Positions 18,937 to 27,297 of a stretch of 64,000 bases of DNA are shown here, in pieces. This DNA is from Asanoa iriomotensis (GTDB taxonomy: Bacteria > Actinomycetota > Actinomycetes > Mycobacteriales > Micromonosporaceae): NCBI RefSeq assembly GCF_016862515.1, contig NZ_BONC01000019.1, positions 54,419 to 118,418 on the forward strand, read 5' to 3'. A model generated the notes under the pieces. The model had not been told where the DNA came from and ran no database searches. It was given only the letters and a program-made list of their open reading frames with translations. Position 1 is the first letter of the stretch; the number at the start of each line of letters is the position of its first letter. A program made the translations under genes and the position numbers.

Positions 18937-21200
18937 CCCGCCAGCTCGGGCGGGAGCGGCAGGTGGTGCAGGACCACCAGGCCGGCCACGGCGCGGGTCA
19001 GCGCGACGTAGAGCCGGGCCAGGCCGCGCGGTTCGGCGGCCACGATGTCGGCCGGTTCGAGGACGATCACGTGGTCGTACTCGAGGCCCTTGACCAGGCT
19101 GGCCGGGACCACCGTGACGCCGGGCAGGTCGAGCCGGGCGGCCGTGTCGTCGGCGGCGACGACCGCTAGGGTCGCCTCCGGCGGCATGTCGGCGACCGCC
19201 GCGCGCACCGCGGCGGCCACGTCCTCGACCCGGCGCACGACCAGCGAACCGCCGGGCTGGTACGAGCGCGTCGGTGCGATCCCCGGTGCCAGCACCCGCG
19301 CCGCGTAGTCGGCGATCGTCTGCGGCACCCGGTAGCCGGTGCGCAGGTCCAGCTCCCGGACCTCGCGCTTGCCGAGCCGCGCGACCAGCTCCGGCCACGC
19401 GCCGGCCGCGAGCGGGTGCGTCGCCTGCCCGAGGTCGCCGACGATGGTCATCGACGCGTACGCGGCCCGGCGGGCGACCATCCGGCACTCCATCGGGGAC
19501 AGGTCCTGCGCCTCGTCGACGATCACGTGCAGGTACTCCTCGGGCACGGGCGTGTCGTCGACCTCCTCGACCGGCAGCGGCTCGGCCAGCTCGGGCACGT
19601 AGCCCTCCTCGCCGTGCGGGTCGTACCCGTCGGTCCAGCCGACCACCTGGTGGCCCTCGCGCAGGATGATCGCCTCGGCCCAGCGCTGCGCGAGCCCGGT
19701 GGCGTCGTTGTCGATGGTGGCACCGGCGACCGCGATCGGGGTGAGCAGGCCGGGTGCGTAGAGCTCCCAGCCGTCGCGCAGCCCGCAGCTCAGCACGAAC
19801 GTGTCGACGAGCCGGGGGCCGCCGCCGAGCTCGCGGAGCTGCCACTCGGGCTTGGGCGCCCGTGGCGCGGGCGGCGGTGGGCCGAGCAGGCCGGCCAGCT
19901 CGTCGAGCAACGGCACGTCGTCGACGGACCAGTCGCGGCCGTTCGCATAGGACGCGGCGAGCGCCGGGGCGCCGCGGGTCGGGTCGGCCAGCCAGGCCAG
20001 CACCGCCGCCGGGGTCAGCGCCGGCCACCAGGCGTGCAGGAACCGGCGGAACTCGGGCCGGTCGCCGACCTCGTCGCCGAACAGCTCCCGATCCAGTTGG
20101 CCGGCGTCCAACTTGGACCACAGCGCGTCGACGAGCGCCGCCGTGGCGGCCGGCCGGGCGGCGTTGGGCAGCGTGCCGTCGGCCGTGCAGCGGGCCCGGA
20201 CGACGCGGCGGGCCGCCGACAGGTCGTCGGCGTCGAGGGTGAGCACCTGGCCCGCGTACACCAGGCGCAGTCGTTGTGGTGCCGTCGGCGGCGTCTGCCA
20301 GATCAGCTCGGCCAGCACCGCGAGCATGCCCTCGCCGCCCTTGACGGCCGCCAGCTCCGCGGGGTCCCGCCGGGTCGCGGTCACGCCGTCGACCAGCTCG
20401 CCGATCGCGCGCAGGTGCACGCTGTCCTCGCCGAGCGAGGGCAGCACCCGGCCGATGTAGTCGGTGAACACCGTCGACGGGCCGATCACCAGGATGCGGC
20501 CGCCGGTGAACCGGCCTCGGTCGGCGTAGAGCAGGTAGGCGGCGCGGTGCAGGGCGACCTGGGTCTTGCCGGTGCCGGGGCCGCCGGTGATCAGGGTGAC
20601 GCCGCGGGCGGGCGCCCGGATCGCCTCGTCCTGCTCGCGCTGGATCGTGGTGACGATGTCGCGCATGTGCGGGCCGCGGGACCGGCGCAGCGACGCGAGC
20701 AGCGCGCCCTCGCCGAGGACCCGCAGGTCACCGGCGGCGTCCGGGGACAGCACGTCGTCGTCGAGGCCGACGACCCGCGCGCCGCGGCAGAAGATGACCC
20801 GGCGGCGCACGACGTCGAGCGGGTCGCCGGTGGTCGCCCGGTAGAACGGCGCGGCGGCCGGCGCCCGCCAGTCGACGAGCAGCGGCTCGATCCCGTCGCG
20901 TACGCCCAACCGTCCGATGTGGTAGGTCTCGCCGTCGGTGAAGTCCAGCCGGCCGAAGACGAGACCCTCTTCCTCGGAGTTCAGTTCCCGCATGCGGGCG
21001 GCGGCCCGGTGGACGATCGCGTCGCGCTCGACCAGCCCGGTGGCCGAGTTGCCGGCCGCCCGCCCGTGTCCCTCGCCCTCGAGCGACTTCGCCTGGCCGC
21101 GCAACACGTCCAGGCGCGCGTACACCCGGTCGACGACCTGTTGTTCTGCTGCGATCTCCCGTTCCTCGGCGGTGGTCTCCTGCGTCCTGGCTGCGGGCAC
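18933..21200 (-). CDS. HelD-like UvrD/Rep-family helicase
   Basis: A 755-residue superfamily 1 ATPase that resembles HelD, which dissociates stalled RNA polymerase, rather than UvrD. The N-terminal coiled region (AEEREIAAEQQVVDRVYARLD, residues 12 on) matches the arm that enters the polymerase secondary channel. Walker A GGPGTGKT is near residue 205, Walker B VDEAQDLSPME near 565, and motif VI VALTRA near 735. Some actinomycete members (HelR) are rifampicin-inducible and protect polymerase. GTG 21200 is preceded by GGGGAG. Upstream lie a GCTGA-AAA-TCAGC palindrome (21259-21271) and the word GGGGCTTGCG (21288-21297). Confidence 0.82.
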   Translation of the reverse strand: MPAARTQETTAEEREIAAEQQVVDRVYARLDVLRGQAKSLEGEGHGRAAGNSATGLVERDAIVHRAAARMRELNSEEEGLVFGRLDFTDGETYHIGRLGVRDGIEPLLVDWRAPAAAPFYRATTGDPLDVVRRRVIFCRGARVVGLDDDVLSPDAAGDLRVLGEGALLASLRRSRGPHMRDIVTTIQREQDEAIRAPARGVTLITGGPGTGKTQVALHRAAYLLYADRGRFTGGRILVIGPSTVFTDYIGRVLPSLGEDSVHLRAIGELVDGVTATRRDPAELAAVKGGEGMLAVLAELIWQTPPTAPQRLRLVYAGQVLTLDADDLSAARRVVRARCTADGTLPNAARPAATAALVDALWSKLDAGQLDRELFGDEVGDRPEFRRFLHAWWPALTPAAVLAWLADPTRGAPALAASYANGRDWSVDDVPLLDELAGLLGPPPPAPRAPKPEWQLRELGGGPRLVDTFVLSCGLRDGWELYAPGLLTPIAVAGATIDNDATGLAQRWAEAIILREGHQVVGWTDGYDPHGEEGYVPELAEPLPVEEVDDTPVPEEYLHVIVDEAQDLSPMECRMVARRAAYASMTIVGDLGQATHPLAAGAWPELVARLGKREVRELDLRTGYRVPQTIADYAARVLAPGIAPTRSYQPGGSLVVRRVEDVAAAVRAAVADMPPEATLAVVAADDTAARLDLPGVTVVPASLVKGLEYDHVIVLEPADIVAAEPRGLARLYVALTRAVAGLVVLHHLPLPPELAG

Positions 21201-21323
21201 GATGCTCCCCGGTATCGCTCGCTGAAGTGGACGGGGAAACCATATGGGCAGGTCAGGAGCTGAAAATCAGCACTGGGGCCGATTTGAGGGGCTTGCGCCG
21301 CCGATACAATTAAAAGGGCAGGG

Positions 21324-21824
21324 TCAGTAGCAGACCACGTAGACGAGAGCCGGGATTGGCAAGCTCGCCGTGCTGCTGAAGACCGCGCGCCAACCCGTCA
21401 CCGGGCCGCCGGTCGCCGGATCGGGCCGGCTGAACAGGGCGTTGAGTTCGGTGGAGCCGAACGCGTAGCCGCCGCCCGTGGCGACCATCCCCTCGGGGCA
21501 GCTCACGACGACCGCCGTGCCGGACGATTCCGCGGGGACGTCGACCGCCTTCTCGACCGACTGGCCCGGGCCGGACAGGCCCGCCGGGCCCTGGGGGCCG
21601 CGCGGGCCGCGGACGTTCCAGACGACGGGGTGCTCGAAGGGCCCGCACGGGCCGCCGCGCGTGATCCGCAGGTCGCCGGTCTGCTTGTTGGCGCAGGCCC
21701 GGATGACGTTGCCGTGCTCCGGCTCCTCGGCCTGCGCGAGACTGCCGAAGGCGAGCAACGCGGCGGTGGCCAGGCCACCCGCGGCGAGCCCGCGGCGCAA
21801 CCCGTGATGCGCGAGTGATTTCAT
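21324..21824 (-). CDS. Secreted protein with short collagen-like segment
   Basis: A 166-residue exported protein of unknown role. The start MKSLAHHGLRRGLAAGG gives a signal peptide cleaved near AQA-EE (about residue 34). The mature protein has a cysteine-containing N-terminal part (CANKQTGDLRITRGGPCGPF), a short run of Gly-X-Y triplets (GPRGPQGPAGLSGP, about residues 72-85), and a C-terminal beta-rich part with two more cysteines (VSCPEGMVATGGGY and the final VYVVCY). This layout recurs in actinobacterial collagen-like surface proteins. A TACTAT box lies 6 nt before the ATG (plus-strand bases 21831-21836), so the mRNA is probably leaderless. An alternative start at 21845 would add 7 residues. 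Confidence 0.75.
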   Translation of the reverse strand: MKSLAHHGLRRGLAAGGLATAALLAFGSLAQAEEPEHGNVIRACANKQTGDLRITRGGPCGPFEHPVVWNVRGPRGPQGPAGLSGPGQSVEKAVDVPAESSGTAVVVSCPEGMVATGGGYAFGSTELNALFSRPDPATGGPVTGWRAVFSSTASLPIPALVYVVCY

Positions 21825-21830
21825 GCACGC

Positions 21831-21855
21831 ATAGTAAGCATTCACATACTATGTG
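21831..21855 (-). promoter_or_regulatory. Promoter with palindromic operator for the collagen-like gene
   Basis: On the minus strand TACTAT (21836-21831) forms the -10 element 6 nt before the ATG. Directly upstream is the perfect 13-nt palindrome CACATACTATGTG at 21843-21855, in the -10/-35 spacer, where a bound repressor would block polymerase. The TACTATG word of the palindrome also pairs with CATAGTA at 21830-21836. No recognisable -35 is present. Confidence 0.45.
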
Positions 21856-21992
21856 TTAGGTCGTAACGCCAGTTGTTGTTGGCGACGCCGCGGTCATGGT
21901 CGCGAGCGTGGCTCGCCGCCGCGCGGGTCGGCACCTCGGTTTCCGCGCCGCCGGAGGTTGGGACCCGACCTCGGCCGGGTAGGGCGCAAGAG

Positions 21993-23240
21993 ATGGGGGA
22001 CTCGGATCCGATCACCGCGCGTCGGCGTGCGCCGGTCGACAGCCGGCCCGCGGTCACCGTGCTCGCGGGTTTCAGCCCCGCGGCCACGACCGCGGTCGCG
22101 CGCCTGCTCCAGCGCGCCGACCCGCGACTGGTGTCGGTCAGCCACGACCTCGGCCAGGTGCGGGACGGCGTGATCCGGCGCGTGGTCCGGACCTCGGCCG
22201 AAGTGCTCGAGGACGAGGTGGAGACGCTCCTGCACGGGTGCGTGTCCTGCACGCTGCGCGAGGACGTGCTGCCGACGCTGGTGCGGTTGAGCCGGACCCG
22301 GCCGGAGTCCGACATCGTGCTGCTGCTCCCGCGGGTGGTCGAGCCCGAGGCGGTCGCCGGGGCGTGCGCGCACTGCGAGGTCGGCGGCCGGCCGGTCACC
22401 GACGCCGTCCGGTTCGACTCGTACGTCACGGTCGTCGACGCCGCGTCCCTGCTCACGAACCTGACCAGCGCGGACGACCTGCGCGACCGCGACCTGCACG
22501 CGGCCGAGGAGGACGACCGGGCCGTGGCGGACGTGATCACCCGCCAGATCGAGTTCGCCGACACGGTCGTGCTGTGGGGCGGCCCGGAGGTGGAGGGCTT
22601 CGACCTGGCGCGCGCGGGCGTGCTGCTGGAGCGGCTCGCACCGTGGGCGACCCAGGTGGCGGTCGACGCGGGCCGGCAGATCGACTCCATGTCGCTGGCC
22701 GCCCGCCTGCGCCACACCGGGCGGCACAACCCGCGGGTGCCGGGCATGAACGGCCGGGCGCTGGAGGGGTACGCGATCGCGGTGCACAGCCCGGAGCCCG
22801 ACTGCGGCGTGGTCTCGGTGCTGTTCGAGGCGCGCCGCCCGTTCCACCCGGCCCGCCTGCACGGTGCGCTGGGGACGCTGGCGGCCGAGACGCTGCGGGG
22901 GCGAGGCCAGCTCTGGCTGGCCAGCCAACCCGACACGGTGATCGCCTACGAGTCGGCCGGCGGCGGGGTCGGCATGGGCAGCCTCGGCCGCTGGCTCGCC
23001 GCGCAGCCGGCGTACCGCTGGGCCGAAGCGACGCCCGACCGCCGCGCCGCCGCGGACCTGGGCTGGGACGCGTTCTTCGGCGACCGGCGCACGGTCCTGG
23101 CGTTCGTGGGCCTGGACTTCGCGGGCGACGCGCTGACCGAGCGCCTGGCGGGCTGCCTGTTGACGAACCAGGAGCTGGCCACGGACTGGACCGGCCTGCA
23201 GGACCCGTTCGCGGGCTGCTTCCCACTCACGGAGGACTGA
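21993..23240 (+). CDS. CobW-like protein, MRF (hibernation-factor-recruiting) type
   Basis: A 415-residue COG0523-family protein lacking the residues needed to bind GTP. The P-loop position reads GFSPAATT (26-33) with no Lys, the CxCC metal motif is reduced to GCVSC (Cys83, Ser85, Cys86), and the NKxD box is replaced by [11 protein letters not shown]-terminal CobW domain is visible (about residues 275-390: [21 protein letters not shown]). From memory, this set of changes and the partnership with zinc-free ribosomal proteins matches mycobacterial MRF, which recruits a hibernation factor to zinc-starved ribosomes. rpmE2 follows after 1 base. ATG 21993 is the best start; an upstream TTG at 21873 would add an unlikely Arg-rich leader. 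I do not see a Zur box. Confidence 0.7.
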   Translation: MGDSDPITARRRAPVDSRPAVTVLAGFSPAATTAVARLLQRADPRLVSVSHDLGQVRDGVIRRVVRTSAEVLEDEVETLLHGCVSCTLREDVLPTLVRLSRTRPESDIVLLLPRVVEPEAVAGACAHCEVGGRPVTDAVRFDSYVTVVDAASLLTNLTSADDLRDRDLHAAEEDDRAVADVITRQIEFADTVVLWGGPEVEGFDLARAGVLLERLAPWATQVAVDAGRQIDSMSLAARLRHTGRHNPRVPGMNGRALEGYAIAVHSPEPDCGVVSVLFEARRPFHPARLHGALGTLAAETLRGRGQLWLASQPDTVIAYESAGGGVGMGSLGRWLAAQPAYRWAEATPDRRAAADLGWDAFFGDRRTVLAFVGLDFAGDALTERLAGCLLTNQELATDWTGLQDPFAGCFPLTED

Positions 23241-23241
23241 G

Positions 23242-23493
23242 ATGAAACGCGACATCCACCCGAAGTACCGCCAGGTCGTCTACCGCGACCGCTCGGCCGA
23301 CTTCGCCTTCCTGACCCGCTCGACGGCGGACAGCTCGCAGACGATCGAGTGGACGGACGGCAACACGTACCCGGTGGTCGACGTCGAGATCTCCTCGGCG
23401 AGCCACCCGTTCTGGACGGGCCGCCAGCGCCTCCTCGACAGCGAGGGCCGCGTGGAGAAGTTCCGCCGGAAGTACGCGCGCAAGCAGTCCTGA
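23242..23493 (+). CDS. rpmE2: Ribosomal protein L31 type B (zinc-independent)
   Basis: An 83-residue 50S protein beginning [16 protein letters not shown], with the [23 protein letters not shown] core. It has no cysteines, so it is the zinc-free paralogue made when zinc is short, releasing the zinc held by the normal L31. The gene begins 1 base after the CobW-like gene, so the two are one unit; in other actinomycetes such units are repressed by Zur. No Zur site is obvious upstream, so regulation is inferred from family knowledge. Confidence 0.95.
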   Translation: MKRDIHPKYRQVVYRDRSADFAFLTRSTADSSQTIEWTDGNTYPVVDVEISSASHPFWTGRQRLLDSEGRVEKFRRKYARKQS

Positions 23494-23513
23494 CGAACCG
23501 CTAGCATCCTCGG

Positions 23514-23993
23514 GTGCGGCGCGCGTTGGTCACCCTGGTGTTGGGTCTGGTCGCCCTGACGGCCGGTGCCTGCGGATCCGGCAGCGCCCCGCCACCACCG
23601 CCGCCGCCCACGACCAGCTCAGCGGGGTCGGCGCACACCGCGACCCTGGCCGTCTGTGCCGAGGCCGTCAAGGTCAGCAAGGCGGGCGGTGCCGCCTTCG
23701 CCGACACGCTCGACGAGCTGTGGGTGCTCGGGCACGCGGACCTCGACCAGAAGATCATCGACAGCCGGTCGGCCGCGCGGGAGCAGGCGCTGCGGGCGGC
23801 GATGGACAGTTGGGCGAAGACGCTGTCGGCGCTCGCTGACCAGGACGTCATTCCCCAGGTCAAGGCCGTGCTGCTGGACGGCGCCCGGACGGTCGAGCGG
23901 TTCAACGACCCCGCCAACCAGACCTCGGACGGCGAGGCCCGCACCACGCTGCTGCGCCTCGCTGGCAAGATCGAGGCCGCCTGCGCCGCCTGA
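23514..23993 (+). CDS. Small putative lipoprotein, function unknown
   Basis: A 159-residue protein. MRRALVTLVLGLVALTAGAC is a lipoprotein signal peptide with lipobox TAGAC, Cys at residue 20. A Pro/Ser/Thr-rich linker (PPPPPPPTTSS) follows, then an alpha-helical domain of about 115 residues with two cysteines (VCAEAV and the final ACAA) that could form a disulfide. I recognise no family. A TAGCAT box at 23502-23507 lies 6 nt before the GTG, indicating a leaderless transcript separate from rpmE2. The gene ends 3 bases before the convergent hydrolase. Confidence 0.7.
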   Translation: MRRALVTLVLGLVALTAGACGSGSAPPPPPPPTTSSAGSAHTATLAVCAEAVKVSKAGGAAFADTLDELWVLGHADLDQKIIDSRSAAREQALRAAMDSWAKTLSALADQDVIPQVKAVLLDGARTVERFNDPANQTSDGEARTTLLRLAGKIEAACAA

Positions 23994-23996
23994 TTC

Positions 23997-24755
23997 TCAG
24001 GAGCGCAGGAAGTCGAGCAGGGCGGACAGGGTCGGCTGGGGGTCGACGAGCCTGGACGCGTGACCGCCGGGCACCTCGACCAGGCGGGCGCCCGGGATCG
24101 CGTCCGCCAGCTCGTGCGAGTGGACCGGGGCCACGAAGCGGTCGTCGGTCGCGGACACGACCAGGGTCGGCACGTCCAGCGCGCCGAGGTCCGCGCTGAC
24201 GTCGAGGCGCAGGCCGAGCTCGATCTGGGCCGTCGTGCCGGGCGCGGGGTCGGTCGTGAGGGCCGCCATCAACTGCCCCAACTGCTCCTGGGGCAGGTGG
24301 GCGAGGTACGCGTCGGAGAACGAGAGCGAGATCAGCAGCTTCGCGAGGTCGGGGTCGGATCGCTCGAACAGCCCGGCCCAGAGCTCCAGGTTGAGCCGCA
24401 GCAGCAGGCGTGCCCGGGCGAAGCCCACGACCGTCGCCAGGCGGGTGACCCGTTCCGGGTGCCGGGCCGCGGTGCGGATCGCGATCGCTGCGCCGAGCGA
24501 CGAGCCGGCGACCGCGAAGGTCGACAACCCGGCGTCGCCGGCGGCCTCGGCGACCTGGTCGGCGAGCCGGTCGAGGTCGAGGGGTCCGGTGGGCAGCGGG
24601 CTCGTGCCGGACCCGGGCAGGTCCAGCAGGACGAGCGTGTGCCGGGCCGCGAGCTCGTCCACCAGGGGACCCCAACTGCGCCGGGCGGTGCTGCTGGTGC
24701 CGTGGAGCAGGACGAGGCCCGGGCCACTGCCGACCACCTCATACGACAAGACCAT
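23997..24755 (-). CDS. Alpha/beta hydrolase
   Basis: A 252-residue cytosolic alpha/beta-hydrolase. The oxyanion strand is LVLLHGTSSTARRSWG (residues 14-29), the nucleophile elbow GSSLG (about 84-88), the acid ATDDRF (about 202) and the catalytic His GGHAS (about 230). The cap between strands is small and helical. The substrate cannot be told from the sequence; such proteins act as esterases, lactonases or haloperoxidase-like enzymes. It stands alone on the minus strand, 48 bases from the MTHFR-like gene. Confidence 0.85.
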   Translation of the reverse strand: MVLSYEVVGSGPGLVLLHGTSSTARRSWGPLVDELAARHTLVLLDLPGSGTSPLPTGPLDLDRLADQVAEAAGDAGLSTFAVAGSSLGAAIAIRTAARHPERVTRLATVVGFARARLLLRLNLELWAGLFERSDPDLAKLLISLSFSDAYLAHLPQEQLGQLMAALTTDPAPGTTAQIELGLRLDVSADLGALDVPTLVVSATDDRFVAPVHSHELADAIPGARLVEVPGGHASRLVDPQPTLSALLDFLRS

Positions 24756-24803
24756 GCCTGGAACGTACGAGCCGCCACCCCGGCCGCGGGCCGAAACGGG
24801 GAG

Positions 24804-25721
24804 CTAACCCCGCAAGAGAGCGCCGACCTCGGCGGCCAAGTCGGTCGTCGCTTCGATCTCCGCCTTGCGGATCGAGACGCTCTCGATGTTGAAGCCGTAC
24901 GGCATGCCCAGGTGCTCGCAGAAGTCGGCGAGGTCGCGGGCCATCGCCATCGTCTGCCGGTAGGACTCGGCGAGCGGGTCGGCGGCGTGCCGCACCGAGT
25001 TCTGGAACCAGCGCGGCACGTCGACGCCGAGCCACCGCAGGAACTCCAGCGTCTTGAGCGACCCGCACAGCGACAGCGTGAAGACCACCGTGCGCGGCGC
25101 CACGCCCCGGGCCGCGCACGCGTAGAAGTAGTCCGACACCAGGTTCTTGGTCTCGTTGACGTCGTAGACGACCTGCGAGACGAAGAAGCCGCAGCCCCGC
25201 TCCTGCTTGGCCAGCATGCGCAGGTGCTCGTCGGTCCGCTCGCTGATCACCACACCGCCCAGCGGCAGGTCGGGACGCACCGCCTGGCGCAGGGCCTGGG
25301 CTTCGCGCAGGTCCGTGCGGGCCGGCTTGTCGCCGGACGACGCGCCGACGAAGACGCTCAGCACCCGCTCGGGGTCGCAGCCGCGCAGCCAGTCGCTCAA
25401 CTCCCGCGACCCGTACTTGCCGACGCAGCGGTAGATCACCACCGGGCGGTCCCAGTCGCCGAGGTGCTCCGCGTGGTAGACGGCCGGGTCGAGGGTCGGC
25501 AGGTAGGGGAACGGACGCTCGGCCGGGTTGCGGTCGGACTCGTCGTCGATGTCGTAGAGGATCAACCCGTCGAGGTCGAGCGGCGCGAGCCGGTCCAGCG
25601 TGACCGCCGCGATCTCCTTGACCCGCTCGACCGGTGCGCTGCGGCGCGGCGGCGTGATGGCGAACAGCAGCACGCCGGGCTGGGCCTCGGCCAGCAACCG
25701 GGCCAGCGGCGGCCGGGTCAC
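24804..25721 (-). CDS. Methylenetetrahydrofolate reductase-like protein
   Basis: A 305-residue TIM-barrel protein related to MetF. It begins PGVLLFAITPPRRSAPVERV, where the Glu normally found early in MetF strands is missing. Later segments are YDIDDESDRNP, PVVIYRCVGKYGSRELSDWL, GCGFFVSQVVYD and VFTLSLCGS. It resembles the divergent actinobacterial MTHFR group reported in mycobacteria rather than classical FAD-containing MetF; that link is from memory. It is the last gene of the ABC transporter operon, overlapping the ATPase gene by 4 bases, so one-carbon or methionine metabolism may be tied to the imported solute. Confidence 0.72.
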   Translation of the reverse strand: MTRPPLARLLAEAQPGVLLFAITPPRRSAPVERVKEIAAVTLDRLAPLDLDGLILYDIDDESDRNPAERPFPYLPTLDPAVYHAEHLGDWDRPVVIYRCVGKYGSRELSDWLRGCDPERVLSVFVGASSGDKPARTDLREAQALRQAVRPDLPLGGVVISERTDEHLRMLAKQERGCGFFVSQVVYDVNETKNLVSDYFYACAARGVAPRTVVFTLSLCGSLKTLEFLRWLGVDVPRWFQNSVRHAADPLAESYRQTMAMARDLADFCEHLGMPYGFNIESVSIRKAEIEATTDLAAEVGALLRG

Positions 25722-26455
25722 GCGGGCGCCAGCCGGCGCAGGAACTGCTGCGTGCGCGCTTCCACCGGGTTGTCCAGCACCTGTTCCGGCGGGCCCTGCT
25801 CCAGGATCCGGCCGGCGTCGAGGAAGCAGACCCGGTCGGCGACGTGCCGGGCGAAGGTCATCTCGTGCGTGGCGAGCACCATCGTCATGCCGTCGCGCTT
25901 GAGGTCGCGGATCAGGTCGAGCACCTCGCCGACCAGTTCCGGGTCGAGCGCCGACGTCACCTCGTCGAGCAGCAGCAGCCGCGGCGAGTTGACCAGGGCC
26001 CGGACGATCGCCACCCGCTGCTGCTGGCCGCCGGAGAGCCGGTCCGGATAGGCGTCCGCCTTCTCCTCCAGGCCGATCCGCTTCAGCAGCGAGAGCGCCT
26101 GCTGCCGGGCGTCGGAGCGGGAGCGCTTGTGCACCCGCACCGGCGCCAGCGTGATGTTGTCCAGGACCGACAGGTGCGGGAACAGGTTGTACGCCTGGAA
26201 CACGATGCCGATCTTCCGGCGTACCAGATCGGGGTTGATCCGCGGATCCGTGATGTGCTCGCCGTCCAGGTGGATCATCCCGTCGTCGAGATCCTCCAGC
26301 AGGTTGACGCAGCGCAGCAGCGTGGATTTGCCCGAACCCGACGCCCCGATCAGCGCCACCACCTCGTGCTCGGCGACCGTCAGGTCGAGCCCGTCGAGCA
26401 CGACGGTCGACCCGAAGACCTTGCGGACGCCAGTGCAGGCGAGCACGGCGCTCAC
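25718..26455 (-). CDS. Amino-acid ABC transporter ATP-binding protein
   Basis: ATPase of a polar-amino-acid importer (GlnQ/HisP type), 245 residues. Walker A GASGSGKST is at about 37-45, the Q-loop FQAYNLFPH at about 87, the signature LSGGQQQR at about 142, Walker B LLLLDEVTSALD at about 162 and the switch ATHEM at about 196. It overlaps the permease gene and the MTHFR-like gene by 4 bases each. The solute cannot be fixed from this subunit. Confidence 0.93.
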   Translation of the reverse strand: MSAVLACTGVRKVFGSTVVLDGLDLTVAEHEVVALIGASGSGKSTLLRCVNLLEDLDDGMIHLDGEHITDPRINPDLVRRKIGIVFQAYNLFPHLSVLDNITLAPVRVHKRSRSDARQQALSLLKRIGLEEKADAYPDRLSGGQQQRVAIVRALVNSPRLLLLDEVTSALDPELVGEVLDLIRDLKRDGMTMVLATHEMTFARHVADRVCFLDAGRILEQGPPEQVLDNPVEARTQQFLRRLAPA

Positions 26456-27297
26456 CTTCCGGCCTGCCGGCGGGCGGCCCGCACCGTCACCCAGTCGGTG
26501 ACCGCGATCAGCGGGATGGCGAGCAGCACGAACAGGACCCCCGCGACGATGTACGGCGTGTAGTTGAAGTGCTCGGCGGTCGAGATCTGCGCGGCGCGCA
26601 CCGCGTCGATGGGTCCCGCCAACGACACCAGGCCCACATCCTTCTGCAGCGCGACCGTGTCGTTGAGCAGGGGCGGCGCGACGCGCCGGACGGCCTGTGG
26701 CAGCACCACGTGCCGCATCGCCTGCCGGTAGGTCAGCCCGAGCGACCGGGCGGCCGCGATCTGGCTCGGGTGCACCGACTCGATGCCGGCACGGAACACC
26801 TCGGCGATGTAGCCGGAGTAGGTGAGCACCAGCGCCGCGCCGCCGAGCACGAGCACCGACGGCATGCCCTGCAGCCGCAGCCCCGGCACGCCGAGGGTGA
26901 GCACGTAGATCACGATGATCAGGGGCAGGCCACGGAAGGTGTACGTGTAGCTGACCGCGAGCGCCCGCACCGGGAAGAAGACCGGGCCGCGCAGGGTACG
27001 CAGCAGCGCGATCACCAGGCCGAGCCCGAGCGAGCCGATGGCGCAGAACACCAGCAGCCGGATGTTGAGCCAGAGCCCGCGCAGCACGTCGGGCAGCGCA
27101 TCGGCCGCGATCGACGGGTCGAGGAACGACTGCCGGACGCGGTCCCAGCCGGGCGCGCCGGTGATCGCGACCACCAGCAGCGCGCCGACCACGGCCGTGG
27201 ACAGGGCCGCGACCAGGATCGACCGGACCGTCTGGCGGCGGCGCCAGGCGATCCGGTCGAGCTGGGCTTGGGTCGGGCCGTCTGCCAGCCCGGTCAC
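26452..27297 (-). CDS. Amino-acid ABC transporter permease
   Basis: A 281-residue inner-membrane subunit. After a hydrophilic N-terminus there are about five to six membrane spans, with the HisM/GlnP-type EAA loop near residues 180-205 (SLGLTYRQAMRHVVLPQAVRRVAPPLLN). GTG 27297 is the start because it overlaps the upstream stop by 4 bases; relatives commonly begin the same way. One permease gene suggests a homodimer in the membrane. Confidence 0.92.
   Translation of the reverse strand: MTGLADGPTQAQLDRIAWRRRQTVRSILVAALSTAVVGALLVVAITGAPGWDRVRQSFLDPSIAADALPDVLRGLWLNIRLLVFCAIGSLGLGLVIALLRTLRGPVFFPVRALAVSYTYTFRGLPLIIVIYVLTLGVPGLRLQGMPSVLVLGGAALVLTYSGYIAEVFRAGIESVHPSQIAAARSLGLTYRQAMRHVVLPQAVRRVAPPLLNDTVALQKDVGLVSLAGPIDAVRAAQISTAEHFNYTPYIVAGVLFVLLAIPLIAVTDWVTVRAARRQAGR

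Noticed and set aside
21259..21271. Zur box for the CobW/L31 unit
   Set aside because: TGAAAATCA resembles half of an actinobacterial Zur site, but it lies on the helicase side, over 700 bases from the CobW start, and the other half does not match.
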